From Lineus longissimus (Eukaryota; Nemertea; Pilidiophora; Heteronemertea; Lineidae): 64,000 nucleotides of DNA. Both the position numbers and the translations under genes were made by a program. This document shows positions 50,401 through 57,753 of the stretch, piece by piece. The stretch is taken from assembly GCF_910592395.1 (NCBI RefSeq), contig NC_088322.1, positions 2,606,001-2,670,000 on the forward strand. The letters run 5' to 3'. The notes below the pieces were generated by a model. It did not search any database and had not been told where the DNA came from. It worked only from the letters and a program-made list of their open reading frames with translations. How positions within the stretch are numbered: the stretch's first letter is position 1; every line of letters begins with the position of its first letter.

Positions 50401-53400
50401 TCATGGGTGGCACCAGACAGACCCGATACAACATGTCGGACAATTCCTCGTTTATCTACAACGTACTGGACATTAATAGAGTCACAGGCCTTGCCAGCTC
50501 GTCCACAATAATAGGCATCCCCCGCATGCGCTGGGCGCTGAATCCTTACGATAAGTCCATCGATGTACAGGATCACACGGGTAACTCTCCCTCCTATGTC
50601 AGTTAATGGTGATGATAGATCTTGGTATTCCTCTGGCTGTGGAAGTTTAATGTAATTTGGAGCTCTGTCCATCATGAAGTCGCTTACTTCATGTAAATAA
50701 TCGGATGCAGTTGATGTTGCAACCCCATACGTGTAGGCAACTTGACGGTAGTAACCTCCTGAAACAAAGATAAAAATCCCATAATACTGTGACAACTGTA
50801 CAAATGTAATTCTAGTACCATGCAGAGACCTGAGGAGTGCACTGCTCAGTTCCATGCTTTTGAGAAGGATTTGCTTTTTTTTCCCTCCAGACTGAAGGTT
50901 GAATGCGAAATTATGAAAATACCCAAGGTTCAGAACTTAACTTCTCTTTACTTATTTTGTTAAACATTCATGGGCAAAGGTGAGGGGGCTAAAATCCACC
51001 AGCCCCCCCCCCCCCCCAGCTGCTACGCCCCTGCCCTATGGATAAATTGGATTTACATGTATATACCTGAAGCAAGCTATGCCAGAAAAATCTCAATCCT
51101 TCTCTCTGATGCAGGTCTCGAAGCTCGAGGCTTGCCTTGTGATCTGTGCTCATGAAATTCATTCACAAGTTCTCCAATCTGCTGAGCATTAAGTCTGAGA
51201 TGCTTGTCGGGTGACTCTGAGGACATTGCTGGTCGTCGAACGAAATTTGGTCGTCTTCTTTCTCCATCATCATTTCCATCAGCGTTCAAAATACCAGCAA
51301 CTACTTCTTGAAATGGCACGAACAACATGATTTTTTTTCTCTTCTTAACACCAACACTAACTTTGAAATCCACTCGGTGTTAATGCCTAAGGTGTTAGTT
51401 TTATTGGTAATACAAAATGCACTACAAAACTTCCAAATATAGCACCGAGCTGGGATTAAGATCAGACCTTGGTGTTCCAATTGGTTTCAGTGTGAAACTA
51501 AAACCTAATTTGAAATAAGATAATGCTAAATCTGAGTGTCAAAACTAACACCAGAACTGATTTCATTTCTGGTGTTGAGGAGAGTTTTAGTTTTAGCCCC
51601 GGTGTTAGTTTTTGACACTAAAACCGTCCCTTAGTTTTAGGCTAAAACCGGACATAATGCTAAAACCAACAAACACCGACTTTGATATAGGATGAAACTA
51701 AAACCCACTTCATTTCAATGCTGGTTTAATCAAGGGTTTTAGTGTTCCATTTAGTTTTAAAACTAAATCTAAAAACTGACTTTGAAATCACCCAATGTTT
51801 ACATAGCGGTTAACATGCTTTTCGCATGGACCAATCGTTGGGCAGCAGGCTAGTAGGCAGAATGGTTTATTTCGATGTCATGTTTAGGCTCAGCTGAAAC
51901 AGCTGTGATGTATATACGCATCCGTTAAATCCATCGATACCGCCCAATCGTTGGGTTGTATCGCCGTTGCTATAGACCTGGTGGTTTCCATCTTGAAATG
52001 AGGAACATTCAAGAAGGTGTTTAACCTGGAAAGGTCTATGATCAGCCTCCATGTCCCTGCTTTCTTGGGAACCAAGAAAACGTGGCTGTAAAAGCCGGGG
52101 GAGCATGGATTTTGAAGGACCTGGATAGCTTGCTTCTCCAGTAATGTCGCGACCTCTGCTTGGAGGGCAGAGGCCTTGACTGGGTCCTTCGGTGGCTGAA
52201 CTGGGGTTGGATATATCTAGGTAGTCGGGGCGGTACGGTTGAAATCTAGTTTCACTCCATACCTCAACATGTTTGGGACTGGGGACCCCTTTGGGCACCA
52301 ATCGTCCCAAATGTCTGCAAATTTTTGCAGACGGCCCCCGACTACCGGAGTCGGCTCCTTTTTGCGTCCGGGAGGAGAAAGGAGGGGGAGTCACTTCTTC
52401 CGGCCTGCACCCCTTGGACGAAAGGAGTGTCGGACCGGATCCACCCTGGTTAGAGGAAGTATTTTTCCTCTTTCCAGTCCGGCGACCCTCCGCTTCCCGT
52501 CGGAAGGATCCAGCAGGAGCAGGCTGACTAGGCGGGGTAGGCCTAGGCAGGACCTGCCTGGCGTACAGGATTGAACCCGATGCCTGCTGGGGCCTCTCTA
52601 TCTTTCTAGCGTTAGGTAGAGAGGTCTTGGCCCTCTGTGTCGCAGTGGGGGCATATAATTTGTCCCAATCTTTCTGTGCTTGAGCCGCCTCTTGTACAGA
52701 ATCTGCGAACAGGAAAGAACCGTCCATAGGAGCGGTTCTTAAGGCCCCTTCCAGCTGGAGGGATCTGATGATATTGAGAGAGTCTCTACGGAGTAGGACG
52801 CTATTTGCTGCGGTCTTGGCGGACAGAGCAATAGCGTGCCTAATCGAATGTGACAAGGGTGTCACAAGCGATTTTGTGTCATCAGATAGTGACTCATTAT
52901 CCTTTAGGGATCTGGCTAGGGCCAGGTTAGTGTGCTCTGCGTAGGAGAGCACCGCTAACGTGTTTTTGGCCAGACCCTCTTGTGCTCTAAGGTCTCGGTA
53001 AGCCGAGGAGGAGGTCACCCTAGGCACAAGTTGGTCCAGCTGTACATCGTCCTTTAATATGGAAGTCGATGCTGCAGCTGGACAGCCGGCCGAGCTGACT
53101 CGATAATAGTCAGCGCGGTACTGCCTAACGGGAGGAAGTTGTGCCGTGAACAACTTCCCCGGTTTACACCAAGCTTCCGGTCCGACTGCCGGAAGGACAG
53201 GGATGGAAGTACGTTGGTGGGCGCCTTGGGAGTCTCTGATTGTACGCTCCAAAATTTCAGAGACTGCTACCACCGACGGGGAGGGAGGAAGGAATTCAAG
53301 TGCCCGAGTGGAGCCCTGAGAAACCTGTGGATTGGGATCCACTTCCTGTCCCCAAAGTGAAAAGGTCGGTGTAGATAAGGCTGGCAGTTCCGGCGGGGTA

Positions 53401-56400
53401 GGGCACAGATCCTGCGGGAGGTACGCTCTGATCAAGGATCTGAGTGTCCTCATATCCGACAAGATACTGGCCTCCTCTGGTGACAGCTCCTCCTGATTGG
53501 GGGAGCGGTAGCCTGGCTGAGAACTCTCGTTCTCTGAAAATTCCTCTAAAATAGAGGAGTCGGATGGTGGGTATCCGATGGGACCTGGCGCACCAGAGGA
53601 ACCGGAACCCTGCTCCAGATGGCTGAGTCTATCAGTAAGACCTGCTCCCATCTGGATGAGCTGGGACAGTTGCTGTCCCGACTCGGGTTCCGGACCCGAC
53701 GTGCGGCTTCTCTCAACGACGGGCGGTTGAGGCGAGGGTGAGCGCATAAGCGAACCCTCGAAGCCGTATGTACAGGCGAATGGGTCTTCCGGAAGCGGAA
53801 GATGCCCATATTCTGAACTAGAGTTCAGATGTCCTCTCTGCGTAGCTCGTTCCATGGGAACGACGCCTCTGCTACGAGGAGGGGGTGGCACTTCCGGTTG
53901 GCTCCACCTAAGAGGTTGGCCAACGTAGGGAGGTGCCTGCATTTCCGGCAGGACGAAGTCCGAAACCGGAAATGCCCGTAACTCCTTCGCCGGTATGGAG
54001 CTACCGGTTGCCCTTTTAGAAGGAGGTACGGAGGGCGGAAACGCTGTTACCGAAGACGCATGGCGTTTCGGAGGTGGCGTTATATAGTCCATCCCTACTC
54101 TACTGTGTCCGTGAGGACTGGGGTTATTTCGCAGTAAAGACTGAGAAAAACCCCCAGTAGAGTCTTCGGTTACTGATAAACGGGAACCCGCGTCAGCAAC
54201 CGGAACTGCAATCGGCGGACCGGAAGCAGGGTGCTCCCGCGGGTACAAAGGGCTTGTACTCGGGGGAGCGGACGACAGAGGAACCGGAAGGTTTGCTGAG
54301 GTCCGGGGTATATCAAACCCTTGGAGACTTACTGGATGTAAGTCTCCCTTGGGACCACAGACATTAATAATGTCTGATCCCGCATCCTTCGCAGCCGCGG
54401 CCGGAACCGGAACTCGGCTGACGGAAGGGGTAGTGGCGGGAGGTTTGGTAGACCTCCGGGTTATATGCCCGGAAACGGAACCGGAAGAGGGTTCAAGCGT
54501 CTTCGCGGCCCGTTTCCCGCCACCAGACGCATTCCTTTGTGGTGAGACAAAGGATGCCGTCGGAGGGGTACGCCATATAAAAAATCGTACCAATGACAAT
54601 AAAAACACTGGAAACCCCAAGTAGGCCAGAAAGGACGCAATTATTAATGGAAAGGAAAACATGCCTACTTGAATTAAACACTATTGCAATGGATCTGAGT
54701 CTTGTTCATTACAATAGAGCGGAGAATAGCCTACGTAAATCTACCCTACTAAGATCAAAATAATGGAGCCGGGTCGACTAAGCTAGCTAAGAAAATGTCT
54801 ATAATTAAATAGACTGGACAATACTAATGCCAAGATTAGTTTGGCGGTCTACTCCGTAGGTGAATGAACCCAAAAATTGTCTAGACTTGGCTAGTTGAAT
54901 TTGGTTTTAAATCGAATTCACGGCAGCTTTGAAAAAACGATGTGCTTCTACGAAGCACAAGAGTAAAGACTGAATATGGCGGCATGAGATCGGCGCGATC
55001 TCGCGGGATCGGTCAGGGCGCCACCTGGCGGCCGAGCTGTTAACTCAGTTCTCCCTTTAGAAAATTAAAGGGTGTGTTTGAGCCCAAATGGAGTAACATG
55101 CAAAAGTGTTCCATAGGTAAGTTTGAATGACACAAAATGTACCTCTTTGCAAAGTTTACCGATCCTCTGAAGAATGGCTAACTGGGATTTATAGCCAAGA
55201 CTGAATTTCTGGGTCGGTCCGATTCTTTCACTAATGGCAGCTTGTGTTTTAAGGAAGTCACAAACTTTTGGTAGAATTTCCTTAGTGACCCGCCGATTAA
55301 GGAAATCACCGCACAAGTCACTGATAATGCAAAGAGTTTCGAATGCCTAAAACAAACAAATGTAACAAGGTACTGTTTTAAACATGTTAGCATGCCTTTT
55401 ATTTCCAAACTCACTGTCGTGGTTGTCAGCGATTCTGTCAAAGTGGGGAATATTCCACCATTCAATTTCAGACTTGAATCACAGAGAAATAATGGTACAA
55501 TCAAAAAATATCTATCTGGTGGGCATTAACATGAAGTTTATATCGCAATGAACATGTAAAACTACAAAAAATTAATGCAGGTACTGTTGGTATTTTTTGC
55601 ACTGAATACACCATCTAGATAGCCTATTTGTAGGTTCCTGGGAACCTCATGCACATTTTTGCGTAGCACCGAACACATTCTATAATACATGGTAGTAAGA
55701 TTTACATTTCAAGCCTTGTTGATATTTCACTGTATAAGGCTGCACCAGTAATGTGTGATTTACTTATTGTCTTCTGGAAAGTGCTGATTAGCTAGGAAGG
55801 GTACATACCTTGATTATAACCACTGGCTCATCATCTTGAAACCTATCGACCAATGGAGACCACAGCCTGTGGACAGAGGGAAGAAGTTCATTTAAAACAG
55901 AGAAAAAAAACAGCCTGCATACGATGATATCTATAAGCACCGTCGCTCAAAATTAAAAGTGCATTTAAATTTTTTTTTGATTTATCTGCTCACCCCTTGT
56001 GAAAACCCCCGACACTTAAAGCGAGCTGCACAACATGTCATTTCTACTCTTTCGCTACTGCAGGGATTTTGAAGTGTACTGTACCCCTGGCCCGTACCCG
56101 GTACAAACCAGGCGGCCTGGATCCCAACTTGGCTTAGGAAAGTTTCATTGTAAAATAGCTGGTATTACCCAATCTTGGGGACAAGTGTGCATGGAATTGA
56201 GTACAGTGCTGCCAAAGTTATAGGGACTGTGGTTGAATGATAGAACTTGGGGGAAATTTAGCAGTATGCATTACTGTGGGCCAGTAGTACGCAGTGTACG
56301 GACCCGGTATGTACAGGGTGCGGTTGCGAAAAAGTTAATCAAATCTGTGATTGAATAATGGGTTACCATCGTTGATCAGTTTGATGCGACGGAGATTGAA

Positions 56401-56881
56401 ATAAGACCCTCCAGGCGACTGTGGAAGAGACTTTGCTGTTGGACCTTAGTTTAACGAACTGAACCCAGGGCCCAGGCTCCTAATTCAGATACTCAAGTCA
56501 ATTCTGTCCAAATCAACCGTATTTTTTAGACTGTGGGCGCGATCTAATTGACCGGAACCCTGAGCCTAGTTCAGATACTCAAGTCAATTCTGTCCAAATC
56601 AACCGTATTTTTCAGACTGTGGGACTGGGAGCGATCTTATTGACCGGAACCCTGAGCTTGGTCTTAATTCCTTCATTCTCACCTTTATTATTGGAAAGAG
56701 CGGCACAGCCATCGCAGATGATGTCAAGAACAAGCAGACGCAGCCTAGGCTCCCTGGAGGCAACAAGGTGGCAGCACCTGTCCAGTGTTGCAATCACACA
56801 CTCAACATGTTGTGGAACTACTTTCTTGACATCTAACATGTCATTCACATCCTCAGGTTCAGATGAAATGTCTTCTGTATC
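32322..56881 (-). CDS. TTI1: TELO2-interacting protein 1 homologue, 3' exons (partial)
   Basis: Six exons are readable on the minus strand: 56683-56881, 55809-55866, 55143-55346, 34142-34228, 33163-33285 and 32322-32414. Together they give the last 230 or so residues of a HEAT-repeat protein. Diagnostic stretches are DFLNRRVTKEILPKVCDFL, CLPYLSARQPLPLQ, IRVEPDIVWLRLMDIWCP and YSDNIERLLNILQ near the end, which I recognise as the C-terminus of TTI1. TTI1 works with TELO2 and TTI2 in folding and stability of mTOR, ATM, ATR and related kinases. The phases agree except between 56683 and 55866, where a short exon is missing from my reading. Upstream exons must lie beyond the window. The 34142-34228 exon carries a TAG as its last codon. 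The identification is from memory of the family, not a search. Confidence 0.8.
32415..33162 (-). other. Last TTI1 intron
   Basis: No gene inside. The splice signals at both ends are standard. Confidence 0.7.
33163..33285 (-). CDS. TTI1: TTI1 penultimate exon
   Basis: 123 nt, acceptor ATTTTTAG and donor AAG|GTAAGA, phase 0 at both ends. It codes ACLETFTASIRVEPDIVWLR then LMDIWCPTKPAPPHYTLNLIK. The VEPDxVW...CP...PPH pattern marks the TTI1 C-terminal HEAT repeat. Confidence 0.85.
33525..34190 (-). repeat. 65-bp minisatellite made of TTI1 exon tail plus splice donor
   Basis: About ten units, spaced 64-67 bp (acaggtatgg at 34171, 34104, 34039, 33974, 33909, 33844, 33780, 33715 and on). On the minus strand each unit reads as the tail of the 34142-34228 exon (SLPYLSARQPLQLQE), then a donor-like GTAAGA or GTGAGA in most copies, then gaatgccatccctgg. 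Some donors are destroyed (GGAAAG at about 34075, GAAAG at about 33880). Confidence 0.9.
34142..34228 (-). CDS. TTI1: TTI1 exon with terminal TAG, head of an exon-tail array
   Basis: Acceptor TTGTCTTCTTTCAG at 34229; 87 nt, phase 0 at both ends. It codes LNIQKEYCENAITGCLPYLS then ARQPLPLQ and a TAG immediately before donor GTAAGA. In the downstream tandem copies the equivalent codon is mostly GAG (Glu), which fits the family (LQE). As written, the stop would remove the last two exons (71 residues). Because the exon length is a multiple of 3, skipping it would keep the frame. Confidence 0.7.
   Translation of the reverse strand, partial: LNIQKEYCENAITGCLPYLSARQPLPLQ
34229..34566 (-). other. 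TTI1 intron sequence
   Basis: Host intron DNA between the exon acceptor and the retroelement block. No gene or clear repeat is seen. Confidence 0.6.
34567..35160. repeat. Two tandem miniature units with DIRS-like ends
   Basis: Two units of about 270-290 bp (34582-34850 and 34878-35162) each start ttgttagttcatacttacct and end in its complement, ccataggtaagtatgaacta. The middle (gccgccaggcggcgccctga, then ccgatcccgcgagatcgcgc) is the reverse complement of the DIRS right end at 41240-41400. They look like miniature, internally deleted derivatives of the neighbouring retroelement. Confidence 0.75.
35658..36765 (-). CDS. DIRS tyrosine recombinase, copy A
   Basis: This enzyme inserts the circular DNA copy of the element. 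The frame is open far upstream (to 38369), but that part overlaps RT/RNase H in another frame, so I start at the ATG at 36765 (MLPPEPWIFQ) as the likely beginning of this domain. Catalytic signature: Arg in QRRSELHALS, HxxR in SAHEVRALATSW, and Tyr in TFSRFYLRDV. It ends GHVV and TAG/TAA at 35658. The frame is intact in this copy, unlike copy B. Confidence 0.8.
36548..38572 (-). pseudogene. DIRS reverse transcriptase-RNase H, copy A
   Basis: RT motifs: FLVPKKAGTWRLIIDLSRLN, VSMDLTDAYLHVPIH, FRALPFGLASAPLIFT and HHYLDDWLL (catalytic DD). RNase H follows: VSLFTDASLLGWGAH, then DNSTVVAY and HIPGNRNILADALSR, better seen in copy B. Two in-frame nonsense codons break it: TAG at 37577-37579 (copy B has TGG there, giving NVWNFW) and TAG at 37346-37348 (copy B has AAG). 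The C-terminus (PDEEALEVDSLTASW, YAFPPLPLI) overlaps the recombinase frame. A run of nine G at about 38487 shifts it relative to the Gag frame. Confidence 0.85.
38305..40905 (-). CDS. DIRS Gag-like protein, copy A
   Basis: 866 codons, rich in Ser, Pro and Arg, with no zinc knuckle seen. Recurrent stretches shared with copy B include RRSTKPPATTPSVSRVPVP and QLSQLIQM. The C-terminal part WDDWCPKGSPVPN ... KLDFNRT belongs to the start of the RT region; after it the frame leaves RT because of the nine-G run, so the ancestral element probably had one Gag-RT frame. The true start is unclear: copies A and B differ near the N-terminus. Confidence 0.7.
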   Translation of the reverse strand: MRPFWPTWGSQCFYCHWYHFLYGVPLRRHPLSHHKGMRLVAGKRAAKMPKPSSGSVSGHITRRSTKPPATTPSVSRVPVPAAAAKDAGSDIINVCGPKGDLHPISLQGFNIPRTSGNLPVSLSSAPPSTSPLYPREHPASGPPIAVPVTDAGSRFSVTEDSTGGFSQSLLRNNPSPHGHSRVGPDLITPPPKRHASLVTAFPPSVPPSKRASGSSIPAKELRAFPVSDFEMQAPSYVGQPLGWNQPEVPPPPRSRGVVPMERATQRGHLNSGSEYGHLPLPEDPLARTYGFQGSLMRSPSPQPPVVERSRTSGPEPESGQQLSQLIQMVAGLTDRLSHLEQGSGSSGAPGPIGYPPSESSILEEFSENESSQPGYRSPNQEELSPEEASILSDMRTLRSLIRAYLPQDLCPTPPELPALSTPTFSLWGQEVDPNPQVSQGSTRALEFLPPSPSVVAVSEILEHTIRDSQGAHQRTSIPVLPAVGPEAWCKPGKLFTAQLPPVRQYRADYYRVSSAGCPAAASTSILKDDVQLDQLVPRVTSSSAYRDLRAQEGLAKNTLAVLSYAEHTNLALARSLKDNESLSDDTKSLVTSLSHSIRHAIALSAKTAANSVLLRRDSALGSLNVIRSLQLEGALRTAPMDGSFLFADSVQEAAQAQKDWDKLYAPTATQRAKTSLPNARKIERPQQASGSILYARQVLPRPTPPSQPAPAGSFRREAEGRRTGKRKNTSSNQGGSGPTLLSSKGCRPEEVTPPPFSSRTQKGADSGSRGRLQKFADIWDDWCPKGSPVPNMLRYGVKLDFNRTPPRLPYIQPQFSHRRTQSRPLPSKQRSRHYWRSKLSRSFKIHAPPAFTATFSWFPRKQGHGG
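40906..41401 (-). other. 5' untranslated and terminal region of DIRS copy A
   Basis: Non-coding. It contains cggcatgagatcggtgcgat and gccgcctggcggccgagctg, shared with the right end of copy B and (inverted) with the miniature units at 34.6-35.2 kb. Confidence 0.7.
41402..41444. repeat. Single palindromic junction shared by DIRS A and B
   Basis: acacaaaatggccatttctt then gtaaggaaatggggattttgtgt is nearly self-complementary. It is both the right end of copy A and the left end of copy B; no host DNA lies between them. Confidence 0.85.
41905..43011 (-). pseudogene. DIRS tyrosine recombinase, copy B, broken
   Basis: About 96% like copy A by eye, with the same Arg, HEVR and Tyr motifs. A TAA at 42607-42609 replaces the AAA (Lys) of copy A, just before WDLSVVLKVLMRHP. 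Both parts are otherwise open. Confidence 0.85.
42795..44427 (-). pseudogene. DIRS RT (C-terminal part) and RNase H, copy B
   Basis: RT continues from HHYLDDWLL at about 44260. A run of 14 G at about 44060 (7 in copy A) shifts the frame after GKMLPP. RNase H (43208-43984) is open and clear: SLFTDASLLGWGAHL, ILEMKAVLLAVRAL, LFSDNSTVVAYV and RHIPGNRNILADALSR. One base is missing at about 43262 (ttcgtccgaag against ttcgtccggaag), so the DEEALEVDS part is in another frame. The RT N-terminus lies 7.5 kb away at 51912-52075. Confidence 0.85.
44444..45016. other. Non-coding part of the outer element
   Basis: No gene recognised. It holds short AT-rich frames only. Confidence 0.45.
45017..45540. repeat. 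Tandem repeat of about 105 bp
   Basis: Four to five imperfect units with tgtctcatccagcttggggt, cttgttattccgagagatga and gacaacagtcacagaggaca. It gives open frames without biological meaning. Confidence 0.8.
45721..46028 (-). pseudogene. Exon with a Tudor-like fold, decayed
   Basis: After acceptor ACAATTCCAG (46029) the frame reads MDLTRNDDGDFPPQKKAWLD, then a TAG, then in the same frame FNVGDTCLFRLDSNVYLGTV and HHFQIEDYTGTVRTF, ending in TGA at 45721. The VGDxCLFRLxxNxYLGTV...FxIEDYTGTVRTF pattern resembles a Tudor or Tudor-like barrel. The element carrying it is the outer CACAGCTG transposon, so this may be part of an element gene or a captured host exon. Confidence 0.45.
46263..46343 (-). 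pseudogene. Candidate 27-residue exon upstream of the Tudor-like exon
   Basis: It is bounded by TTTATTTCAG and ATG|GTAAGT, and codes VQPPRCVTRNATDIIDRRDY then YSDFGLM. The phase does not match the next exon (phase 2 needed), so an exon is missing or the gene has decayed. A further candidate exon with donor GTG|GTAAGT lies at about 46466-46512 (YVDIIDPAVNKIS). Function unknown. Confidence 0.35.
46344..47550. other. Outer element, no gene recognised
   Basis: Apart from the candidate exon at 46466-46512, nothing is recognised. No domain is visible in the open frames. Confidence 0.4.
48818..49660 (+). CDS. Myb/SANT-like DNA-binding protein of the Harbinger-like element
   Basis: The ATG at 48818 follows an acceptor (CCATTTCACTTCAG), so a 5' UTR exon is likely. 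280 residues. Near the N-terminus KPKRFTWTQESRERALNLLI and FYDIIGRVLGTEGS look like a trihelix/Myb-like domain. The middle is acidic and Ser-rich; at the C-terminus, KYLKLVEQQNAILADIAEEL suggests a coiled coil. In Harbinger elements this protein brings the transposase into the nucleus and to the element ends. The frame is intact. Confidence 0.75.
   Translation: MSGLKPKRFTWTQESRERALNLLIEKHRIYLAMKKQGKTVEFYDIIGRVLGTEGSSISNFLKNTGTDFRTVTRKNAISGIGTDSEPELKGSTSFYKLYEEFNELYFPAGGAIKPNCIVTPSNIIRLKSKTSDGPAALGRLMFEDDDNDNLGAAGDFDYEQVDFKHSPDHSDDASVQRANSPKPSTSTTCSSKRKASARQVAPGTMKQQKVEQEFLNTSSTFQSKYLKLVEQQNAILADIAEELSLFRKGYYVAENIVARVVGEESAEDKPTSNDQQPPSP
49661..50063. other. Intergenic spacer of the Harbinger-like element
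   Basis: The two genes converge here. The stretch is AT-rich; I see no gene. Confidence 0.6.
50064..51328 (-). pseudogene. Harbinger-like DDE transposase, two exons
   Basis: Exon 1, 51067-51328 (ATG at 51328, MLFVPFQEVVAGILNADGND), ends TCAG|GTATAT; exon 2, 50064-50758, follows TTTGTTTCAG. The junction restores a LASGGYYRQVAYTYG-type helix-turn-helix entry. Catalytic motifs: VILYIDGLIV (Asp), SGATHDKTAI (Asp), VVLGDPAYRN, and RQIVERSIGATELKW (Glu). A TAG near the end of exon 1 (EIFLA-stop-LASG, where Tyr is expected) is the only lesion seen. The element looks young, and the Myb-like gene is intact. Confidence 0.8.
51912..54662 (-). pseudogene. DIRS Gag-like and start of RT, copy B
   Basis: Gag-like frame as in copy A with small indels. 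One extra C at about 52337 (ggcccccgac against ggccccgac) throws the C-terminus out of frame after KGADSGSRG. The RT start (VPKKAGTWRLIIDLSRLN to MDLTDAY, 51912-52075) is cut at the insertion point of the nested element. Confidence 0.8.
54663..55139 (-). other. Terminal region of DIRS copy B
   Basis: Non-coding, with the inverted terminal sequence at 55098-55139 (aagtgttccataggtaagtt). It stops 3 bp from the TTI1 exon at 55143. Confidence 0.75.
55143..55346 (-). CDS. TTI1: TTI1 exon (HEAT repeat)
   Basis: 204 nt, phase 0 at both ends, acceptor TTTTAG and donor GAG|GTACAT. It codes AFETLCIISDLCGDFLNRRV and on to YKSQLAILQRIGKLCKE. Only three host bases (GTA) of the following intron remain before the DIRS element begins. 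Confidence 0.85.
55347..55808 (-). other. TTI1 intron
   Basis: The flanking exons join in phase 0. An open stretch at 55420-55500 has a donor-like GTGAGT but the wrong phase, so I treat it as intron. Confidence 0.65.
55809..55866 (-). CDS. TTI1: TTI1 short exon
   Basis: 58 nt after acceptor CCTCTGTCCACAG, donor AAG|GTATGT. One base completes a codon, then LWSPLVDRFQDDEPVVIIK. It joins AFETLC of the next exon in phase 0. Confidence 0.8.
55867..56682 (-). repeat. TTI1 intron(s) with an 86-bp direct duplication
   Basis: The sequence cagatactcaagtcaattct (then gtccaaatcaaccgtat) at about 56486 recurs about 86 bp later. A short TTI1 exon should be hidden between 55867 and 56682 but was not found. 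Confidence 0.65.
56683..56881 (-). CDS. TTI1: TTI1 exon
   Basis: 199 nt, acceptor TTTTCCTCTTAAG and donor AAAG|GTGAGA. It codes DTEDISSEPEDVNDMLDVKK and on to RLRLLVLDIICDGCAALSNNK. It ends in phase 1, while the next readable exon needs two bases before it, so a short exon (length 1 mod 3) must lie between 55867 and 56682. Confidence 0.8.
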
Positions 56882-57753
56882 CTTAAGAGGAAAAGTATGT
56901 TGCTATAATTACAAGAAAATACAAATCGGAGGAATTTGTTCCTCAATAGATTGGTATAAATTCAAATGTACATTAATTTGTTTTATGTCTGCTTTTAATC
57001 GATCGTTTTAACGTACATTTGTTAAGCTCTACAAAACCTTTTCCTGGCCATCTTTAACTAGCAACAACAATCGACGCTAAACAAGGACAGGGGGAGACAC
57101 CAGCTTTCTAGGATCTGGGACAAATGTTTGCGGTCGCACAAGTGCATTGTGCATGACCTAAGACATCGCTGATGAAGGCTCCTTAATTTTTCATCTCATG
57201 ATCGTCTTTTGCTTTTTTGTTGAATTTGTCTCTGGTTTTCTTCTGGTGGTCTTTGATATTATCAGATATCCCTTTGGGTCTCTTGTGCTTTACTGGAAAG
57301 ATCCAAGTAATGTTTTTTGGCATTTCTTGGATCAGGCCTGGGAACCACATTCAATTGGTGTTTCTTATGTTTTCTTGAGTAAGAATCTTGGCATTTCTTG
57401 GATCTTTCCTTTAACCAAAGATGAAAAGGCTACGGGCCTTGTGCTTATCTGTGGTCAGTGACAGGAATATGGTTACCATAATGGTAACAGAGAATTTGAA
57501 CTTTGTGACCATGGAAATGAAGTCAACGACACATATTCAAAGATCACACAGTGAATGTTTCTTGCGTTATGACCCATTTACACCAGGAAAGTGGGTCACA
57601 TTGACATGTAGTGATGCCTACATTTCTACATGTTACAGGTGTCAACCTATCAGATTTGAGGAGTCTGGGACAAATATTGCCAAAACGTTCTAACCAACAA
57701 ATTTTTACAGGACACGCTTGCGTTTTTCTATATCGTTGTTATAAAAGTGCGTA
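56882..57753 (-). other. TTI1 intron sequence
   Basis: No exon recognised. Small stretches (tgaccatggaaatgaagtca) resemble the dispersed elements of 29-31 kb. Confidence 0.5.

Larger units (their letters stand above)
47554..51793. mobile_element. Harbinger-like transposon with two genes, AAT target duplication
   Basis: Inverted ends gggtgatttcaaagttggtt against gggtgatttcaaagtcagtt, flanked by AAT on both sides (47551-47553, 51794-51796). It has long subterminal inverted blocks with many ttttagtgtt/aacacta repeats. It codes for a Myb-like protein (plus) and a transposase (minus), the standard two-gene plan of the Harbinger superfamily. Confidence 0.85.
44428..51907. mobile_element. DNA transposon with CACAGCTGTTTCAGCT ends and ATGT target duplication
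   Basis: Perfect 16-bp inverted repeats lie at 44428-44443 and 51892-51907. ATGT flanks both ends (44424-44427, 51908-51911), and copy A of the DIRS element shows the single-copy empty site. A 4-bp duplication and ends starting CAC would fit the Chapaev group of CMC transposons; that is an inference, as no transposase for it was recognised. A 4.2-kb Harbinger-like element sits inside, so its own length is about 3.2 kb. Confidence 0.85.
41402..55139 (-). mobile_element. DIRS-type retrotransposon, copy B, split by nested transposons
   Basis: Left part 41402-44427 (recombinase, RNase H, part of RT) and right part 51912-55139 (start of RT, Gag, terminal region) are colinear with copy A; the break point is tacatgt|aagtacgc of copy A. 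A 7,480-bp element fills the gap. Its right end abuts the TTI1 exon at 55143. Confidence 0.9.

Noticed and set aside
55178-55504. Possible extra TTI1 exon at 55415-55500 with a GTGAGT donor
   Set aside because: The flanking exons already join in phase 0, and the candidate would end in phase 1.
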